Assembly: GCF_001808955.1 (NCBI RefSeq)
Contig: NZ_KV795253.1
Span: 110,698 to 174,697 of the forward strand
Source: Rothia sp. HMSC078H08
GTDB lineage: Bacteria > Actinomycetota > Actinomycetes > Actinomycetales > Micrococcaceae
DNA length: 64,000 nt
Reading direction: 5' to 3'
Shown here: positions 9,644-19,717 of the stretch, one piece after another
How positions within the stretch are numbered: the stretch's first letter is position 1
How the letters are laid out: each line of letters opens with the position of its first letter
Translations under genes and position numbers: made by a program
The notes under the pieces: generated by a model
What the model saw: the letters and a program-made list of their open reading frames with translations, nothing else
The model's database searches: none
Told to the model about the DNA's origin: nothing

Positions 9644-10753
9644 CTAGAGCTGACGCAGCGCGAGCAGCTCGCGGCTGAAAGCATCTGCGGGACCCTTGCC
9701 GCACGAGTTGGGGCGCGGCTCAAGGGTGACCCGCTCGAAGAAGGTGACCCAGGTGCGTCCGTCGGTGTGGGAGGTGAGTGCCGCCTCCAGGGTGAGGTGT
9801 TCGGCGGTGTCTACCGCGGGGTCGATGCCCGCCTCGAGGAGTGTACTCATTGCCTCCGTTACCGATGTTTCACGTGAAACCAAACCTCCAGAGGTTACTT
9901 CTTCACCCTTTTTCTCCAGCTCGAGGCGTACGGCAACCTCCGCCGCCTGCTCCACCGGGGTATCCGTGCTGCGGCCTCGCAGGCCGTGCAGCGACGGAAT
10001 GGCACGGCCCGCCAGCGACAGGTACGCCGCCAGCGCCGAAGGCTCCGAGAGGCGACCGTAGGTGTAGCCGGTGGGCAGCATAATGCCGACCGGGGCAAAG
10101 CGGTGACCGCCCGTATGCGAGCACTCCCAGACCGCATTACCCGGCAGGATATCCGCCAGGTGCGCCGCAATGGGGCGACCGCGCAGGGCGCAGCAGCGGT
10201 CACGCTTGGAGTGGGTGCACACGAGAATAACGGGGGAGTCCATGAGCTCCGCGCCGGTCGCCTGAATCAACTCCTGGGGGTTGCCCAGGGGTAGGTCGAG
10301 GAGCTGTTCGGGGGTGCTCACACTGAACGAGTAGAGCTTCTCCTCACCCGGGGTGCAGAGCGCGTAGAGCACCCGGTGGGTCGGATTGCCGGATGCATCC
10401 GGTGCGCCGTGCAGTACACGCCCCGCCCTGCCCACCTGGCGGATCAGCAGGAACTTCAAACCCGCCTGCGAGACTGCCTCGCCCAACGCCTCCGAAAGCT
10501 CCTCGCCGAGGGCGGTGCCGTCCAGCACGTCGCGGCCCCAGTGACCCACGTGCTCGAGCGCCAGCCATGCGGTGGCGCGTCCGGCGGTGCCGCCGAGAGC
10601 CTCGTCGTCGTAGAGGGAGCAGGAGTCTGCGGGAATCGTGGTGGCGCGGGTACGCGAGGAGAGTTCGTCGGCGTGTGCGGCACGCAGATTGTTCAGCTCG
10701 GCGGGGTTGGTGGCGCGCGGCTCGGGGGTTGCGGGGGTGCAGGATTCAGTCAT
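9644..10753 (-). CDS. Sucrase/ferredoxin-like (Suc_Fer-like) family protein
   Basis: 369 residues. The family signature is clear: VILVCTHSKRDRCCALRG, with the thioredoxin-like Cys cluster, then VWECSHTGGHRFAPVGIMLP and GYTYGRL. These cysteines and histidines are known in the family as candidate iron-sulfur ligands. The N-terminal ~40 residues are poorly conserved, and the segment after residue ~300 is actinobacterial-specific. Biochemical role is not established; it is usually annotated from sequence only. It reads convergently towards gabD and divergently from nothing obvious. Cytoplasmic; no signal or membrane segment. Confidence 0.85.
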   Translation of the reverse strand: MTESCTPATPEPRATNPAELNNLRAAHADELSSRTRATTIPADSCSLYDDEALGGTAGRATAWLALEHVGHWGRDVLDGTALGEELSEALGEAVSQAGLKFLLIRQVGRAGRVLHGAPDASGNPTHRVLYALCTPGEEKLYSFSVSTPEQLLDLPLGNPQELIQATGAELMDSPVILVCTHSKRDRCCALRGRPIAAHLADILPGNAVWECSHTGGHRFAPVGIMLPTGYTYGRLSEPSALAAYLSLAGRAIPSLHGLRGRSTDTPVEQAAEVAVRLELEKKGEEVTSGGLVSRETSVTEAMSTLLEAGIDPAVDTAEHLTLEAALTSHTDGRTWVTFFERVTLEPRPNSCGKGPADAFSRELLALRQL

Positions 10754-10866
10754 GGTTTCTCGATTCTACGCCTGCAGGATGTGAATGACCTATGTTGCCC
10801 CTGTATGGTCTAAATGCTGAAAAACAACCGATCAAGGGTGATTTTTGGGGACTATCGGGCGGTCAA

Positions 10867-11490
10867 CTACTCAGGAAGAAGTGCTGAGGCGACGCGGTAG
10901 AGGCGGTCCTTTTCCTTGGGGGTGCCGAAGAAGGAGCGGAGCATGTACCCCTGGAAGACCATCATGAAGGCGTCTGCAGTGTCGCGGGCGTAGTCGGCGA
11001 TGAGCGCCTCCTGTTCGGGGGTGCGCTGCGCTGAATTGGGGTTGATTTCGTGTAGAACGCTGAGCTGTTCGGCTGCCCAGGGGGTGAGGGTCTTTACGAT
11101 GATGCCCTGCAATAGAGGCATGGTGTCTGCGGTTGCCCTGGCGATTTCGGGTGCGTGGAGCGATCCGGCGCGGATGCGCAGCATGGCGGAGAAATTGTCG
11201 TTTACCAGCTGGTTCGTGTGGATGGTTTCGAGAATATCCTGGGGGCCTGCGCCTTCGGGGAGTGTTTCGTAGAGCTCCTTGACGTTGTTGAGGCGCTCGT
11301 TGATGGCGGTGATGAGGATGTCTTCTTTGCCGGAGAAGTGCGAGTAGATGGACCCGGAGGACAGTCCGGAGGCTTTGATGATGTCGCTCATGGAGGTGTT
11401 GGTGTAGCCGCGCTCGAGGAAGCAGTCGATGGCGGCTTCGATGATTTGGGCTCGGCGTGCGGCTTTGGTGGCGTCTGTTAGTCGGGGCAT
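10867..11490 (-). CDS. TetR-family transcriptional regulator
   Basis: 207 residues with the standard TetR layout: an N-terminal helix-turn-helix (residues ~10-55, MSDIIKASGLSSGSIYSHFSGKEDIL) and an all-helical ligand-binding domain. It is divergent from the membrane transporter at 11648, and the spacer between them carries two copies of a palindrome (11556-11581 and 11616-11637), so autoregulation and repression of the transporter is the natural reading. Ligand unknown; such pairs usually sense a drug or membrane-active compound exported by the partner. Confidence 0.92.
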   Translation of the reverse strand: MPRLTDATKAARRAQIIEAAIDCFLERGYTNTSMSDIIKASGLSSGSIYSHFSGKEDILITAINERLNNVKELYETLPEGAGPQDILETIHTNQLVNDNFSAMLRIRAGSLHAPEIARATADTMPLLQGIIVKTLTPWAAEQLSVLHEINPNSAQRTPEQEALIADYARDTADAFMMVFQGYMLRSFFGTPKEKDRLYRVASALLPE

Positions 11491-11555
11491 GGTTCCAGTC
11501 TAGGGGTTTGGGGCTCAGAAGGTATAAACACAATGCTGATTCTTTTTGTGACCTT

Positions 11556-11581
11556 GCAAACAAAATAGCTATTTCGTTTGC
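11556..11581. promoter_or_regulatory. TetR operator, site 1
   Basis: Almost perfect 26-bp palindrome with half-sites GCAAACAAAATAG / CTATTTCGTTTGC (one mismatch). It lies next to the start of the tetR-type gene in the divergent promoter region. The same half-site, AAAC(A/G)AAAT, recurs in site 2. Confidence 0.75.
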
Positions 11582-11615
11582 GCGTGCCAAAAATCGGAGT
11601 AGAGTTCTAGCTCGT

Positions 11616-11637
11616 AAACGAAATAAGCATTTTGTTT
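11616..11637. promoter_or_regulatory. TetR operator, site 2
   Basis: Second copy of the palindrome, AAACGAAAT-4 bp-ATTTTGTTT. It ends immediately before the ribosome binding site (GGAG, 11638-11641) of the transporter gene; centre-to-centre distance to site 1 is 58 bp. Confidence 0.75.
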
Positions 11638-11647
11638 GGAGATTGCC

Positions 11648-12814
11648 GTGAACAACGAAACCACCACCGCAGTCACCGCAGAATCGGTGACCGCAGCAGA
11701 AACCAGCGCCGCAAGCCCTGAGCGCTCCTCCTGGATCAAGGTCATCAGCACCTCCCTGCTGGCATCCCTGATTGTCGCGGTCGTCATCCTCGCCTTCACC
11801 TGGCCCACCAAGACCATGGAAGCAAAGAACCTGCCCGTCTCTATCGCAGGCCCCGAGGTGACCGTCAGTCAGTTTGAACAGTCCCTCAAAGACCAAGGTA
11901 TTGAAACCTTCGACTTGAAGCAGGCATCCTCCCGCAAAGAGGCTGAACAGCAAATCAAGCAGCGCGAAACCTACGGCGCAATCATCTTCACCGAAGGCGC
12001 CGCCCCCGAAGTGCTGACCGCACCAGCCGCAAACGCCGCAGCAACCCAGATGCTCAACGGTGTTGCCACCCAGCTGAACGCGCAGATTCAGCAGAAGGCA
12101 CTCGCCGCTAAGACGGAAGCCCTCACCCAGGCGGTGCAGACGGGCGGTGAACAGGGTGCGCAGGCCGCCGCCCAGCTGGAGCAGATGAAGGTGCAGGCCG
12201 AGCAGGCATCCGCAATGGCGGTGAAGACCACCGTCGTGGTACCCCTGAGTGAGAATGACTCCTCCGGTTCCGGTATCGCTATCTCCGCATTTCCGCTGGT
12301 CATTGGCGGTATTCTCGGCGGTTCCTTCTCCGTACTGCGCGTGAACGGCACCTGGCGCCGCTTCGCCACCGCAACCCTGTACTCCGTCATCGGTGGTGCA
12401 CTGACCGCCCTGATTCTGAACGTCTGGTTCGGCATCATCCCCGGCGACTTCGCAACCCTGTGGGCTGCGTTCGGCGCTACCTACCTGGCGACCGCCTTCT
12501 TCATTGTGGGTGTGGGTGCACTGTCTTCGCCGCTGATTGGTCTCGCAGTAGGCGCGGTCATCACCATGTTCATTGGTAACCCGATTTCGGGCGCAAGTAT
12601 GCCGAGCGTGTTCCTGCCCGGTGTGTGGGGGCAGATTGGTCAGATGTTGGTGCCGGGTGCCTCCTCGACTCTGCTGCGTTCGATTGCGTACTTCCCGGAG
12701 GTTGCAACGAGTGACCAGTGGCTGGTGCTTGGTTCCTGGATTGCGTTCGGTCTGCTGACCGGCGTGATTGGCTGGGGTCTCAAGGAGCGCCGCACCGCAA
12801 CGGTGGAGGCATAA
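11648..12814 (+). CDS. Membrane transport protein, YhgE/Pip-ABC-2-permease-like
   Basis: 388 residues from the GTG at 11648, chosen over an upstream TTG because GGAG precedes it at 6 bases. Topology: a soluble N terminus, one membrane segment (residues ~35-55), an extracytoplasmic region of ~170 residues rich in Gln/Ala with coiled-coil character, then five membrane segments ending at the C terminus. This TM-loop-5TM plan is that of YhgE/Pip-like and ABC-2-type permeases involved in export. No ATPase is adjacent. Divergent from and probably repressed by the TetR protein. Exact substrate unknown. Confidence 0.8.
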   Translation: MNNETTTAVTAESVTAAETSAASPERSSWIKVISTSLLASLIVAVVILAFTWPTKTMEAKNLPVSIAGPEVTVSQFEQSLKDQGIETFDLKQASSRKEAEQQIKQRETYGAIIFTEGAAPEVLTAPAANAAATQMLNGVATQLNAQIQQKALAAKTEALTQAVQTGGEQGAQAAAQLEQMKVQAEQASAMAVKTTVVVPLSENDSSGSGIAISAFPLVIGGILGGSFSVLRVNGTWRRFATATLYSVIGGALTALILNVWFGIIPGDFATLWAAFGATYLATAFFIVGVGALSSPLIGLAVGAVITMFIGNPISGASMPSVFLPGVWGQIGQMLVPGASSTLLRSIAYFPEVATSDQWLVLGSWIAFGLLTGVIGWGLKERRTATVEA

Positions 12815-12875
12815 CCACCGCGGGTTGGATAACCGGCGCAACGTAGCCGGCACAATATGGCCGGTACAAGGTAAG

Positions 12876-12916
12876 AAGGGTGTGCGCCGCGTTCACTGAA
12901 CACGGCACACACCCTT
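12876..12916. terminator. Bidirectional terminator between convergent genes
   Basis: AAGGGTGTG ... CACACCCTT hairpin with an inner CCGCGTTC / GAACACGG stem, between the transporter and the lipoprotein gene that face each other. Confidence 0.75.
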
Positions 12917-12951
12917 TCGGCACACCGACTATTACCGGCTGTTATTCGCTG

Positions 12952-13779
12952 TTACTGGTTGTCGAGCACGTACTGCTTGAACTGCTCGTCCCGGCGCTTG
13001 AATTCTTTGAGCTCATTCTCCAGGGCTGCCTGGTTCTTGGCGACGAGCGGCTTCTGGTACTGCGCCTCCAGGTCGTAGAGCTTCTGCGAACGGCCTACAT
13101 CCTGATTGCATTGCGCCTGGATGACGGCGATTCGAATTTCCTCTTCTGAGGGGGTGGTGCTATGAGGAATGTTCTTTTCTTCCTTGACGGTCATCTCACT
13201 ATCGGGGGTGAGGCCCTTGTCCTTGACGCATCGCTTCCACTCGTCGTCGAGGGATTTTTTGAGCTGCCTATCGCCAGCGGCGTTTCGAGCATCGGTCTCC
13301 ACACGCCTATACGTGGCGGAGCCGAATGGTGACTCTCCAATTTGCTTCATCTCATTGTGGGCGCGCTGATAGCATTCGGTGCTGACATCCTTCCCGGGGT
13401 CGGAGGAGGGTGCAGGGGCGGAGAGGTCCAGCGTATTCGATTCATTGGGCTCGTGGAGGCCGTATTTTTGGGCGCGCTCAACATTCCAGATTCCGTAGGT
13501 CCTACCGAAGTTCCTTCCGGATCCCTCGGCGCGGACAAACATCTTGTAGTGCTGCCCGTGTTCGACAAAGCACTTTTTGCGGGCGAGCTCAAGGGCTTTG
13601 GTGTAGTATTCGTCCTTGCCGTCGGTGTTGTAAGCGTCCAGGGGTAGGATTACCTGGTCATTTTCTACGTCGAAAATCGCGCGGGCACTTTCGTCCTTCT
13701 CCAGAGAAGGGCCGAAGGAGCAAGAGGACAGCGCAGTGCTGATGAGGGCAGCCGCCATAAGCTTTTTCAAAGCTGACAT
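12952..13779 (-). CDS. Secreted lipoprotein of unknown function
   Basis: 275 residues from the ATG at 13779, which puts a lipoprotein signal (KKLMAAALISTALSSC) right at the N terminus; longer forms would bury it. Mature protein is charged, helical, with repeated Cys-containing segments (KKCFVEHGQHYK, STECYQRAHNEM, WKRCVKDKGLT, QAQCNQDVG) that may form disulfides. No known domain recognised. Monocistronic. A family with similar composition occurs as cell-surface lipoproteins in related actinobacteria, but I cannot name a function. Confidence 0.75.
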   Translation of the reverse strand: MSALKKLMAAALISTALSSCSFGPSLEKDESARAIFDVENDQVILPLDAYNTDGKDEYYTKALELARKKCFVEHGQHYKMFVRAEGSGRNFGRTYGIWNVERAQKYGLHEPNESNTLDLSAPAPSSDPGKDVSTECYQRAHNEMKQIGESPFGSATYRRVETDARNAAGDRQLKKSLDDEWKRCVKDKGLTPDSEMTVKEEKNIPHSTTPSEEEIRIAVIQAQCNQDVGRSQKLYDLEAQYQKPLVAKNQAALENELKEFKRRDEQFKQYVLDNQ

Positions 13780-14059
13780 GGTGTATATCCAATCTGTTAC
13801 GGGGAGCCCGTGGCGTCGCGGCCACAACCCCCCCGTAGACCACGCGAACGATGTGGCCTTGAGAACACTTCTTGAGAAGGTGACTTAACAATACCCCTAG
13901 TGGAGGCTAGTTTGCCCCCAATAGGCTGGTGCGTGCAATAGAAAATTTTCTGCCGCGTGGCGGGTTCGGTGTCGGTTGCGGATTTGCCCGGTGAGATTGC
14001 GCAGGATAGGTGGGCGCACCTGATTTGGTGCCCCGCCCGCCTCGCGCCACAATGAACAC

Positions 14060-14452
14060 ATGACCGCAGAAGACACCAACACACTAACCAGCGCCAGGCT
14101 CGACCTCTGGCTCTGGTCGGTGCGCATCTTTAAAACCCGCTCCCTCGCCGCCGACGAATGTAAAGGCGGCCACGTGCGCGTCAACGACGCCCCCGCCAAA
14201 CCCTCCCAAAAACTCAAAAAAGGCGACGTGGTGCGTGTGCGCTACCCCGGCTGGGAACGCGTCTTCAAAGTTGAAAAACTCCTCGTCAAACGCGTAGGCG
14301 CCCCCATCGCCGTCACCTGCTACGAAGACCTTTCCGGCCCGCGCCCCGCCTACCTCTCCATGCCCCCGGTCGCCAAACGCGAACGAGGCAGCGGCCGCCC
14401 CACCAAGAAGGAACGCCGCGCCCTCGACGAACTACGCGGCCGAGGCGCCTAA
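14060..14452 (+). CDS. S4-domain RNA-binding protein, Hsp15-like
   Basis: 130 residues. The S4 RNA-binding fold starts at residue ~10 (RLDLWLWSVRIFKTRSLAADECKGGHVRVND) and continues with KPSQKLKKGDVVRVRYPG. Hsp15 (HslR) family members bind free 50S subunits carrying nascent chains and help recycle stalled ribosomes; that role is assigned by family. The basic tail (KRERGSGRPTKKERRALDELRGR) is typical. Start ATG. Probably monocistronic; the next gene follows after ~90 bases. Confidence 0.88.
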   Translation: MTAEDTNTLTSARLDLWLWSVRIFKTRSLAADECKGGHVRVNDAPAKPSQKLKKGDVVRVRYPGWERVFKVEKLLVKRVGAPIAVTCYEDLSGPRPAYLSMPPVAKRERGSGRPTKKERRALDELRGRGA

Positions 14453-14538
14453 CCGCGCATCTCGCGCGCCTATCTCGCAGAGTGCACCCCGCCCCGCGCG
14501 CAGGCACCCGCCGCCGCGGCGGGGAGTAGCCTAGAAGG

Positions 14539-15999
14539 ATGAGCACACAGAAGCACCCTATTGCTGAACCCAGCGGCACCGAACCCGGCGCGCCCGCTAA
14601 AAATGCCGCGAATACCGCCGCGAGCCCCAGCACCAATGCCGGTACCAACACCGCCGAGTCTTCGCTGAACCGGCGCATCCTCGCGCTCGCCGTACCCGCC
14701 TTCGGCGCGCTCATCGCCGAACCCATCTTCGTGCTCACCGACTCCGCCCTCATCGGCCAACTCGGCAAGGCAGAACTCGCGGGCATGAGCATCGCCGCCA
14801 CGCTCGTCACCACGGTCGTGGGCCTCATGAACTTCCTCGCCTACTCCGTCACGCCCGCCGTGGCGCGCGCCTTCGGCGAGAAGAACCTGCGCCGCTCCTG
14901 GCAGATTGGCGTGGACGGCGTGTGGGTCGCCTTCGGCCTCGGCATGCTTCTCATGATCGCCGGATACGCCTTCGCAGACCCGCTGCTGCGCGGCCTCGGC
15001 GCGACCGACGAAACCATGAGCTACGCCCTGGACTACCTGCACCATTCGCTGTGGGGTATTCCGCCGATGATGATTATCCTCGCGCAGGTCGGCACGCTCC
15101 GCGGGCTCCAAGACACCGTCACCCCGCTCAAAGTCGCCACGGTCGGCACGCTCGTAAACATTGTGCTGAACTGGCTGCTCATCTACCCGGTCGGCTGGGG
15201 CGTTGCCGGTTCGGCGACCGGCACCTCCCTCACCCAGTGGGGCATGGCTGCCGCGCTCGGTGTGGTCATGATGCGCGGCACCCGCGAACACGCCGTCCCC
15301 TGGGCACCTGACGTCGCCGGCATGCGCTCTGTGCTCTCGCTCGGCTCCTGGCTTATGCTGCGCACCCTGTCCATGCGTATCGCCTCCCTGCTGACCGTGT
15401 TCGTCGTGGCACGATTCGGCACCGAACACACCGCCGCCTACCAGCTCGGTATGGGCGTATTTAACCTCTTCCTCTACGCCCTGGACTCCCTCGCCATCGC
15501 CGCCCAGGCGCTACTCGGCAAGGAACTCGGCGAACGCGACCTCAACGTAGAATCCGAACGTGCAAAGGTGCGCCAGCTGAAAAACCGGCTGCTCCGCATG
15601 AGCCTCATCTACGGCGTCATCACCGGCCTGATCTGCCCGCTCATCGGCTTCTTCGGCTCCTGGATTTTCACGCAGGACGCGCAGGTGGCGTTCCTCTTCA
15701 CCATCGCCACCGTCATCATTGCCCTCGGCCAGCCCATCGCCGCGTACGTGTTCGCCCTGGACGGCATCCTCATGGGTGCGCAGGACGTGAAATACCTGGC
15801 AATCGGCTGCTTCATCATGCTGGTTATGTACGTACCGGTCATGCTCGGCCTGCACTGGGCGGTCGGCGCCGGTGCCATGGATGCGCTCGCCGGGTATTGC
15901 GGCTTGTGGGCCGCGTATATTCTGTACTTCCAGGGAATCCGCGCGGTCATTTTCGGTCGCCGCGCCCGCTCGGATGTGTGGATGAAAGCCGGTGCCTAA
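14539..15999 (+). CDS. MATE-family multidrug/organic cation exporter (DinF-like)
   Basis: 486 residues with twelve hydrophobic segments arranged in two MatE halves. The N-terminal ~45 residues are a low-complexity hydrophilic extension. The first half carries ILALAVPAFGALIAEP and DSALIGQLGKAELAG, as in DinF/NorM; the second carries LFLYALDSLAIAAQALLGKELG. Works as a Na+ or H+ antiporter in the cytoplasmic membrane; substrates are not predictable. Likely monocistronic. Confidence 0.92.
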   Translation: MSTQKHPIAEPSGTEPGAPAKNAANTAASPSTNAGTNTAESSLNRRILALAVPAFGALIAEPIFVLTDSALIGQLGKAELAGMSIAATLVTTVVGLMNFLAYSVTPAVARAFGEKNLRRSWQIGVDGVWVAFGLGMLLMIAGYAFADPLLRGLGATDETMSYALDYLHHSLWGIPPMMIILAQVGTLRGLQDTVTPLKVATVGTLVNIVLNWLLIYPVGWGVAGSATGTSLTQWGMAAALGVVMMRGTREHAVPWAPDVAGMRSVLSLGSWLMLRTLSMRIASLLTVFVVARFGTEHTAAYQLGMGVFNLFLYALDSLAIAAQALLGKELGERDLNVESERAKVRQLKNRLLRMSLIYGVITGLICPLIGFFGSWIFTQDAQVAFLFTIATVIIALGQPIAAYVFALDGILMGAQDVKYLAIGCFIMLVMYVPVMLGLHWAVGAGAMDALAGYCGLWAAYILYFQGIRAVIFGRRARSDVWMKAGA

Positions 16000-16125
16000 A
16001 CCCCTCGAGCCTGACTGCTTCGAACATACGTGCTTTGGGCGTAACTCGCCACATTTCGTACCGCCGGCACCCTCCGCAGGTGTAGCATGACAGGATATTG
16101 AAACCCTCATGCAAAGGATGAAACC

Positions 16126-16782
16126 GTGACCGTAACCCGCGAAGAAGCCCTCGAAATTTTCGCCCGCCGCCGCGCAACCCGCGCCTACGACCCCGACCGC
16201 CGCATCAGCGACGAAGACTTTGCCGCAATCCTCGAATTTGCGCGCCTGTCGCCCAGCTCCGTCGGCACCGAGCCGTGGAAGTTCCTGGTCATCCAGGACC
16301 CCGAACTGCGCGAAAAGCTCAAGCCGATCGCCTGGGGCATGGCGGGCGCCCTCGACGACGCAAGCCACCTGGTTGTTCTGCTGGCGAAGAAGGGCCTGCG
16401 CTACGACACCCCGTGGATGCGCCGCACCCTCGAAAGCCGCAACCTCACCGAGGAGCAGATGGAGGCCGCACTCGAACGCTACGGTAACTTCCAGAAGAAC
16501 GACATGAAGGTCCTGGAAAGCGACCGCGCGCTCTTCGACTGGGCATCCAAGCAGACCTACATCGCCCTGGGCAACATGATGACCGGCGCCGCAATGCTCG
16601 GCATCGACTCCTGCCCCATTGAGGGTATGAACTACGAGGCAGTGAACGAGCTGCTCACTTCTGCCGGCCTGTTCGACCCGGAGGAGTACGGCGTGTCCGT
16701 GGCTGTGACCTTCGGTTACCGTGCCCGCGAGATTGCCCCGAAGAGCCGCCGCTCCATCGAGGACCTGGTCACCTGGGCGTAA
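16126..16782 (+). CDS. Nitroreductase-family NAD(P)H:FMN oxidoreductase
   Basis: 218 residues, the usual size for a single-domain FMN enzyme of the NfsB/YdgI type. N-terminal RRATRAYDPDRRISDEDF and ARLSPSSVGTEPWKFLVIQD form the FMN-binding site, and IALGNMMTGAAMLGIDSCPIEG plus the C-terminal VTFGYRARE are standard family segments. It can reduce nitro- and quinone-type compounds with NAD(P)H, but physiological substrate is unknown. ATG start with a weak AGGAT-like ribosome binding site. Monocistronic, followed by a bidirectional terminator. Confidence 0.9.
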   Translation: MTVTREEALEIFARRRATRAYDPDRRISDEDFAAILEFARLSPSSVGTEPWKFLVIQDPELREKLKPIAWGMAGALDDASHLVVLLAKKGLRYDTPWMRRTLESRNLTEEQMEAALERYGNFQKNDMKVLESDRALFDWASKQTYIALGNMMTGAAMLGIDSCPIEGMNYEAVNELLTSAGLFDPEEYGVSVAVTFGYRAREIAPKSRRSIEDLVTWA

Positions 16783-16836
16783 GGTTCTGCCGGGCTGTCG
16801 GCGAGATGTTCAAGCCGCCGCCCGTGAAAACTGAAT

Positions 16837-16880
16837 ATAAAGAAATGCACCGCCCTTACACAGGCGGTGCATTTCTTTAT
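16837..16880. terminator. Bidirectional terminator
   Basis: Perfect 18-bp stem (ATAAAGAAATGCACCGCC and its complement) with an 8-base loop; A-run on one side, T-run on the other. It serves the nitroreductase gene and, from the other strand, probably copA. Confidence 0.9.
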
Positions 16881-17002
16881 ATCTTTACCGCGCGAAAGCA
16901 CGGTGAGATGCGCTTTTGAATTTTTCGTTTGAAATCGCGCGGGGCGATTCGACCCGTATAACGGCGCCGGCCTGTGTGACCGGCCCGTATAGCGGCGGAA
17001 CG

Positions 17003-19510
17003 CTACTTCCTAAACGCCGTCAGACGCATAGAATTCAGCACCACAAACACCGAACTGAACGCCATTGCCGCACCCGCAATCATCGGGTTCAGCAGGCCCG
17101 CCACGGCGACCGGAACGGCCACCGAATTGTAGGCGAACGCCCAGAACAGGTTCGACTTGATGGTGCGCAGCGTAGCCCGGGAGAGGCGCAGCGCCGTGAC
17201 CACCGAGGCGACATCCGAGCGGGTCAGCACGATATCGGCGGCCTCCGCGGCAACGTCCGTGCCCGAACCCATCGCAATGCCCAGCTCAGCAAGAGCCAGC
17301 GCCGGGGCGTCATTCACGCCGTCGCCGACCATCGCCACGCGGTGACCGGCCTCCTGCAACTGGCGCACCACCTGCGACTTACCCTCGGGGGTCACGCCGG
17401 CGTACACGTTCTCAGCCGAAATGCCGACCTGCGAGGCAACCGCCTGCGCAACCTGCGGGGCGTCGCCGGTGAGCAGGATGGGCTCCAGACCGAGCTCGCG
17501 CAGCTGCGCCATGGTCTCGGCGGCCTCCGGCTTGGGGGTGTCGGCCACCGAAATCATGCCGACCGGCTGCGGGGCGGGAGCGTTTTCTGCGGCCTCGTTA
17601 TTCGGGGCCTCGCCGCGGGCGACAACCACCGTCGTCAGACCCGCCCGGCGAGCCTGATCCAGCAGGGCCAACTGGGCCTCGCTCAGCTGCGCGCCGGCTG
17701 CCTGCAGGTACTCGGGAGTACCCACCACAACCAGCTGGGAGGCGCCACTCTCAGCACCTTCACCCGCGCCGCTCAGCACGCCGCGCACGCCTCCGGGAAC
17801 ACCCTCGAAGTCGCTCACGTTCGGCGCCGAAACGCCCTCCGCCAGCACGCCCTGTTCGCGGGCGAAACCGGCAATCGCGCGGGCAATCGGGTGCTCGCTC
17901 AGCGCCTCCACGGCGGCGGCATCACGCAGAACAGACAGAGAACGCTCGTTCTTGGAATCTGCGGATTCCGGCGAAATACCGGCCAGGTCACCCGCCGACT
18001 CGTAGTCACCGAAGGTGCCGTAGAACGCCACAGACATCTCACCGGTCGTCACCGTACCGGTCTTATCCAGCACCACGCGATCAACCGTGCTCGTCGCCTC
18101 CAGCACCTGAGCATTACGAATCAAAATGCCCAGCTGCCAGCCGCGGCCCGTACCCGCCAGCAGAGCCGTCGGGGTCGCCAGGCCCAGGGCGCACGGGCAG
18201 GCCACCACCAGCACCGACACCGCTGCGTTAAACGCCGCCGCACCGTCACCGGACACCAGCCACCAGCCGATCAGAGTCAGCGCCGAAATCGTCAAAATCA
18301 CCGGCACAAACACCGCAGAAACACGGTCCGCCAGGCGGGCAATCGGAGCCTTCGTCTCCTGGGCGCTCGCCACCAGCTCACCCATTTTCGCCAGGGTCGT
18401 CTCGGTGCCCACGCGGGTGGCGCGCACCGTCAACGAACCCGAAGTGTTCACCGTGGCACCCGTGACCGTATCGCCCGGATGCACCTCCACCGGCACAGAC
18501 TCGCCGGTCAGCAGGGACGCATCCACCGCGGAGGTACCCTCGACCACCACGCCGTCCGTGGCAATCTTCTCGCCCGGGCGCACCAGGAACAGGTCATCCG
18601 GCATGAGGTCCTCCACCGGAACCTGCACCTGCTTGGTCACGCCCTGCTTATCGGTGCGCAGCAGGGTCGCCTCCTTCGCGCCCATGCTCAGCAGGGTGCG
18701 CAGCGCATCCGAGGAGCGGTGGCGGGTGCGGTGCTCAATTGCGCGGCCAATCAGCAGGAACAGCGTCACCATGGACGCCGAATCGAAGTACAGCGGCGCA
18801 TGGTGGCCGGTAAACATCGACCAGAAGCTGCCGCCCGCATGGTGCACGTGCGCCGTCAACGCCGGGTTCATGAGCAGCTGCGCCAGCGAATAGAAGTACG
18901 CCACGACCACGCCGAGGGACACGAGCGTATCCATCGTGGAGGAGCCGTGACGGGCATTGATGAGCGCGGCGCGGTGGAACGGCGCGGCGCACCAGAACGC
19001 GACCGGCGCGGTCAGAATCGCCACGACCCAGCCCCAGTTCGGGAACTGGAACGCCGGGAACATGGAAATCAGGAAGATGGGCACACCCAGAATCGTCGCG
19101 TAGATAATGCGGTCGGTGAAGCCGCCCTTCATGCTCGGGGTGGTGTGCTGACCGCCGCCGTCGGATGCGCTCGCATCAGTCGCGGCGCCCACGCGCGGGC
19201 CGTTTTTGAGGTGCGCCTTGTAGCCGGCGTTGTTGATGGTCTCAACAATCTGCTCGTCGCTCACGCCCTCGGGTACGATGACGCGCGCGGACTCCAGCGG
19301 CAGGTTCACCGCCGGGTCAACACCGGGGATTTTGCGGAGCTTACGCTCCACGCGACCCACGCAGGATGCGCAGGTCATACCCTGAATATCCACGTGGATG
19401 ATTCGGGTTGACTCCGTTGATTTTACGGTCGTTCCGGCGGAATTAAAAAGAGAGCGCTCACTCTGTAACGAGGGCTCACGGGTGGTTAGTGAAGGCTGTG
19501 TAGAAGACAC
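17003..19510 (-). CDS. copA: Copper-translocating P1B-type ATPase
   Basis: Exports Cu(I) from the cytoplasm. 835 residues: an N-terminal heavy-metal domain with GMTCASC (about residue 50), eight membrane segments, the TGES actuator motif ([11 protein letters not shown]), the CPC ion site in membrane segment 6 ([11 protein letters not shown]), the phosphorylation motif DKTGTVT and the hinge [11 protein letters not shown]. The loop between DKTGT and GDGVND is longer than usual, with Ala/Glu-rich inserts. Start is GTG with GAGGAAG upstream. Last gene of the csoR-copZ-unknown-copA operon, so it should be copper-induced through CsoR. Confidence 0.96.
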   Translation of the reverse strand: MSSTQPSLTTREPSLQSERSLFNSAGTTVKSTESTRIIHVDIQGMTCASCVGRVERKLRKIPGVDPAVNLPLESARVIVPEGVSDEQIVETINNAGYKAHLKNGPRVGAATDASASDGGGQHTTPSMKGGFTDRIIYATILGVPIFLISMFPAFQFPNWGWVVAILTAPVAFWCAAPFHRAALINARHGSSTMDTLVSLGVVVAYFYSLAQLLMNPALTAHVHHAGGSFWSMFTGHHAPLYFDSASMVTLFLLIGRAIEHRTRHRSSDALRTLLSMGAKEATLLRTDKQGVTKQVQVPVEDLMPDDLFLVRPGEKIATDGVVVEGTSAVDASLLTGESVPVEVHPGDTVTGATVNTSGSLTVRATRVGTETTLAKMGELVASAQETKAPIARLADRVSAVFVPVILTISALTLIGWWLVSGDGAAAFNAAVSVLVVACPCALGLATPTALLAGTGRGWQLGILIRNAQVLEATSTVDRVVLDKTGTVTTGEMSVAFYGTFGDYESAGDLAGISPESADSKNERSLSVLRDAAAVEALSEHPIARAIAGFAREQGVLAEGVSAPNVSDFEGVPGGVRGVLSGAGEGAESGASQLVVVGTPEYLQAAGAQLSEAQLALLDQARRAGLTTVVVARGEAPNNEAAENAPAPQPVGMISVADTPKPEAAETMAQLRELGLEPILLTGDAPQVAQAVASQVGISAENVYAGVTPEGKSQVVRQLQEAGHRVAMVGDGVNDAPALALAELGIAMGSGTDVAAEAADIVLTRSDVASVVTALRLSRATLRTIKSNLFWAFAYNSVAVPVAVAGLLNPMIAGAAMAFSSVFVVLNSMRLTAFRK

Positions 19511-19717
19511 AATACTTCCTCAAAACTCAAAAACGGGAGGGTAGAAAAAGGTACACACCAAGCCGGGGGAGGGGCCTCGAAGGACCCCGCCCCGGACGGT
19601 GTATGGTGCAGTATCAGGGCGCACCGTCGAGGGTGCGCGAGGGCGAAAGCTGCGAGTAAAACCGCGAGGCTGTAAACGCGGCGGCGGGAGTATGGTTGCG
19701 GCTGTGAAAGCGGCGGC

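Noticed and set aside
12816..12951. tRNA or rRNA genes
   Set aside because: No T-loop (GGTTCRANTCC) with acceptor stem pairing or rRNA sequence was found anywhere in the window; GGTTCG matches at 7695 and in the RNA-like elements lack cloverleaf pairing.
16916..19411. 831-codon plus-strand frame opposite copA
   Set aside because: Antisense of copA; Arg/His/Gly-rich without domains. The ATPase on the other strand has all family motifs.
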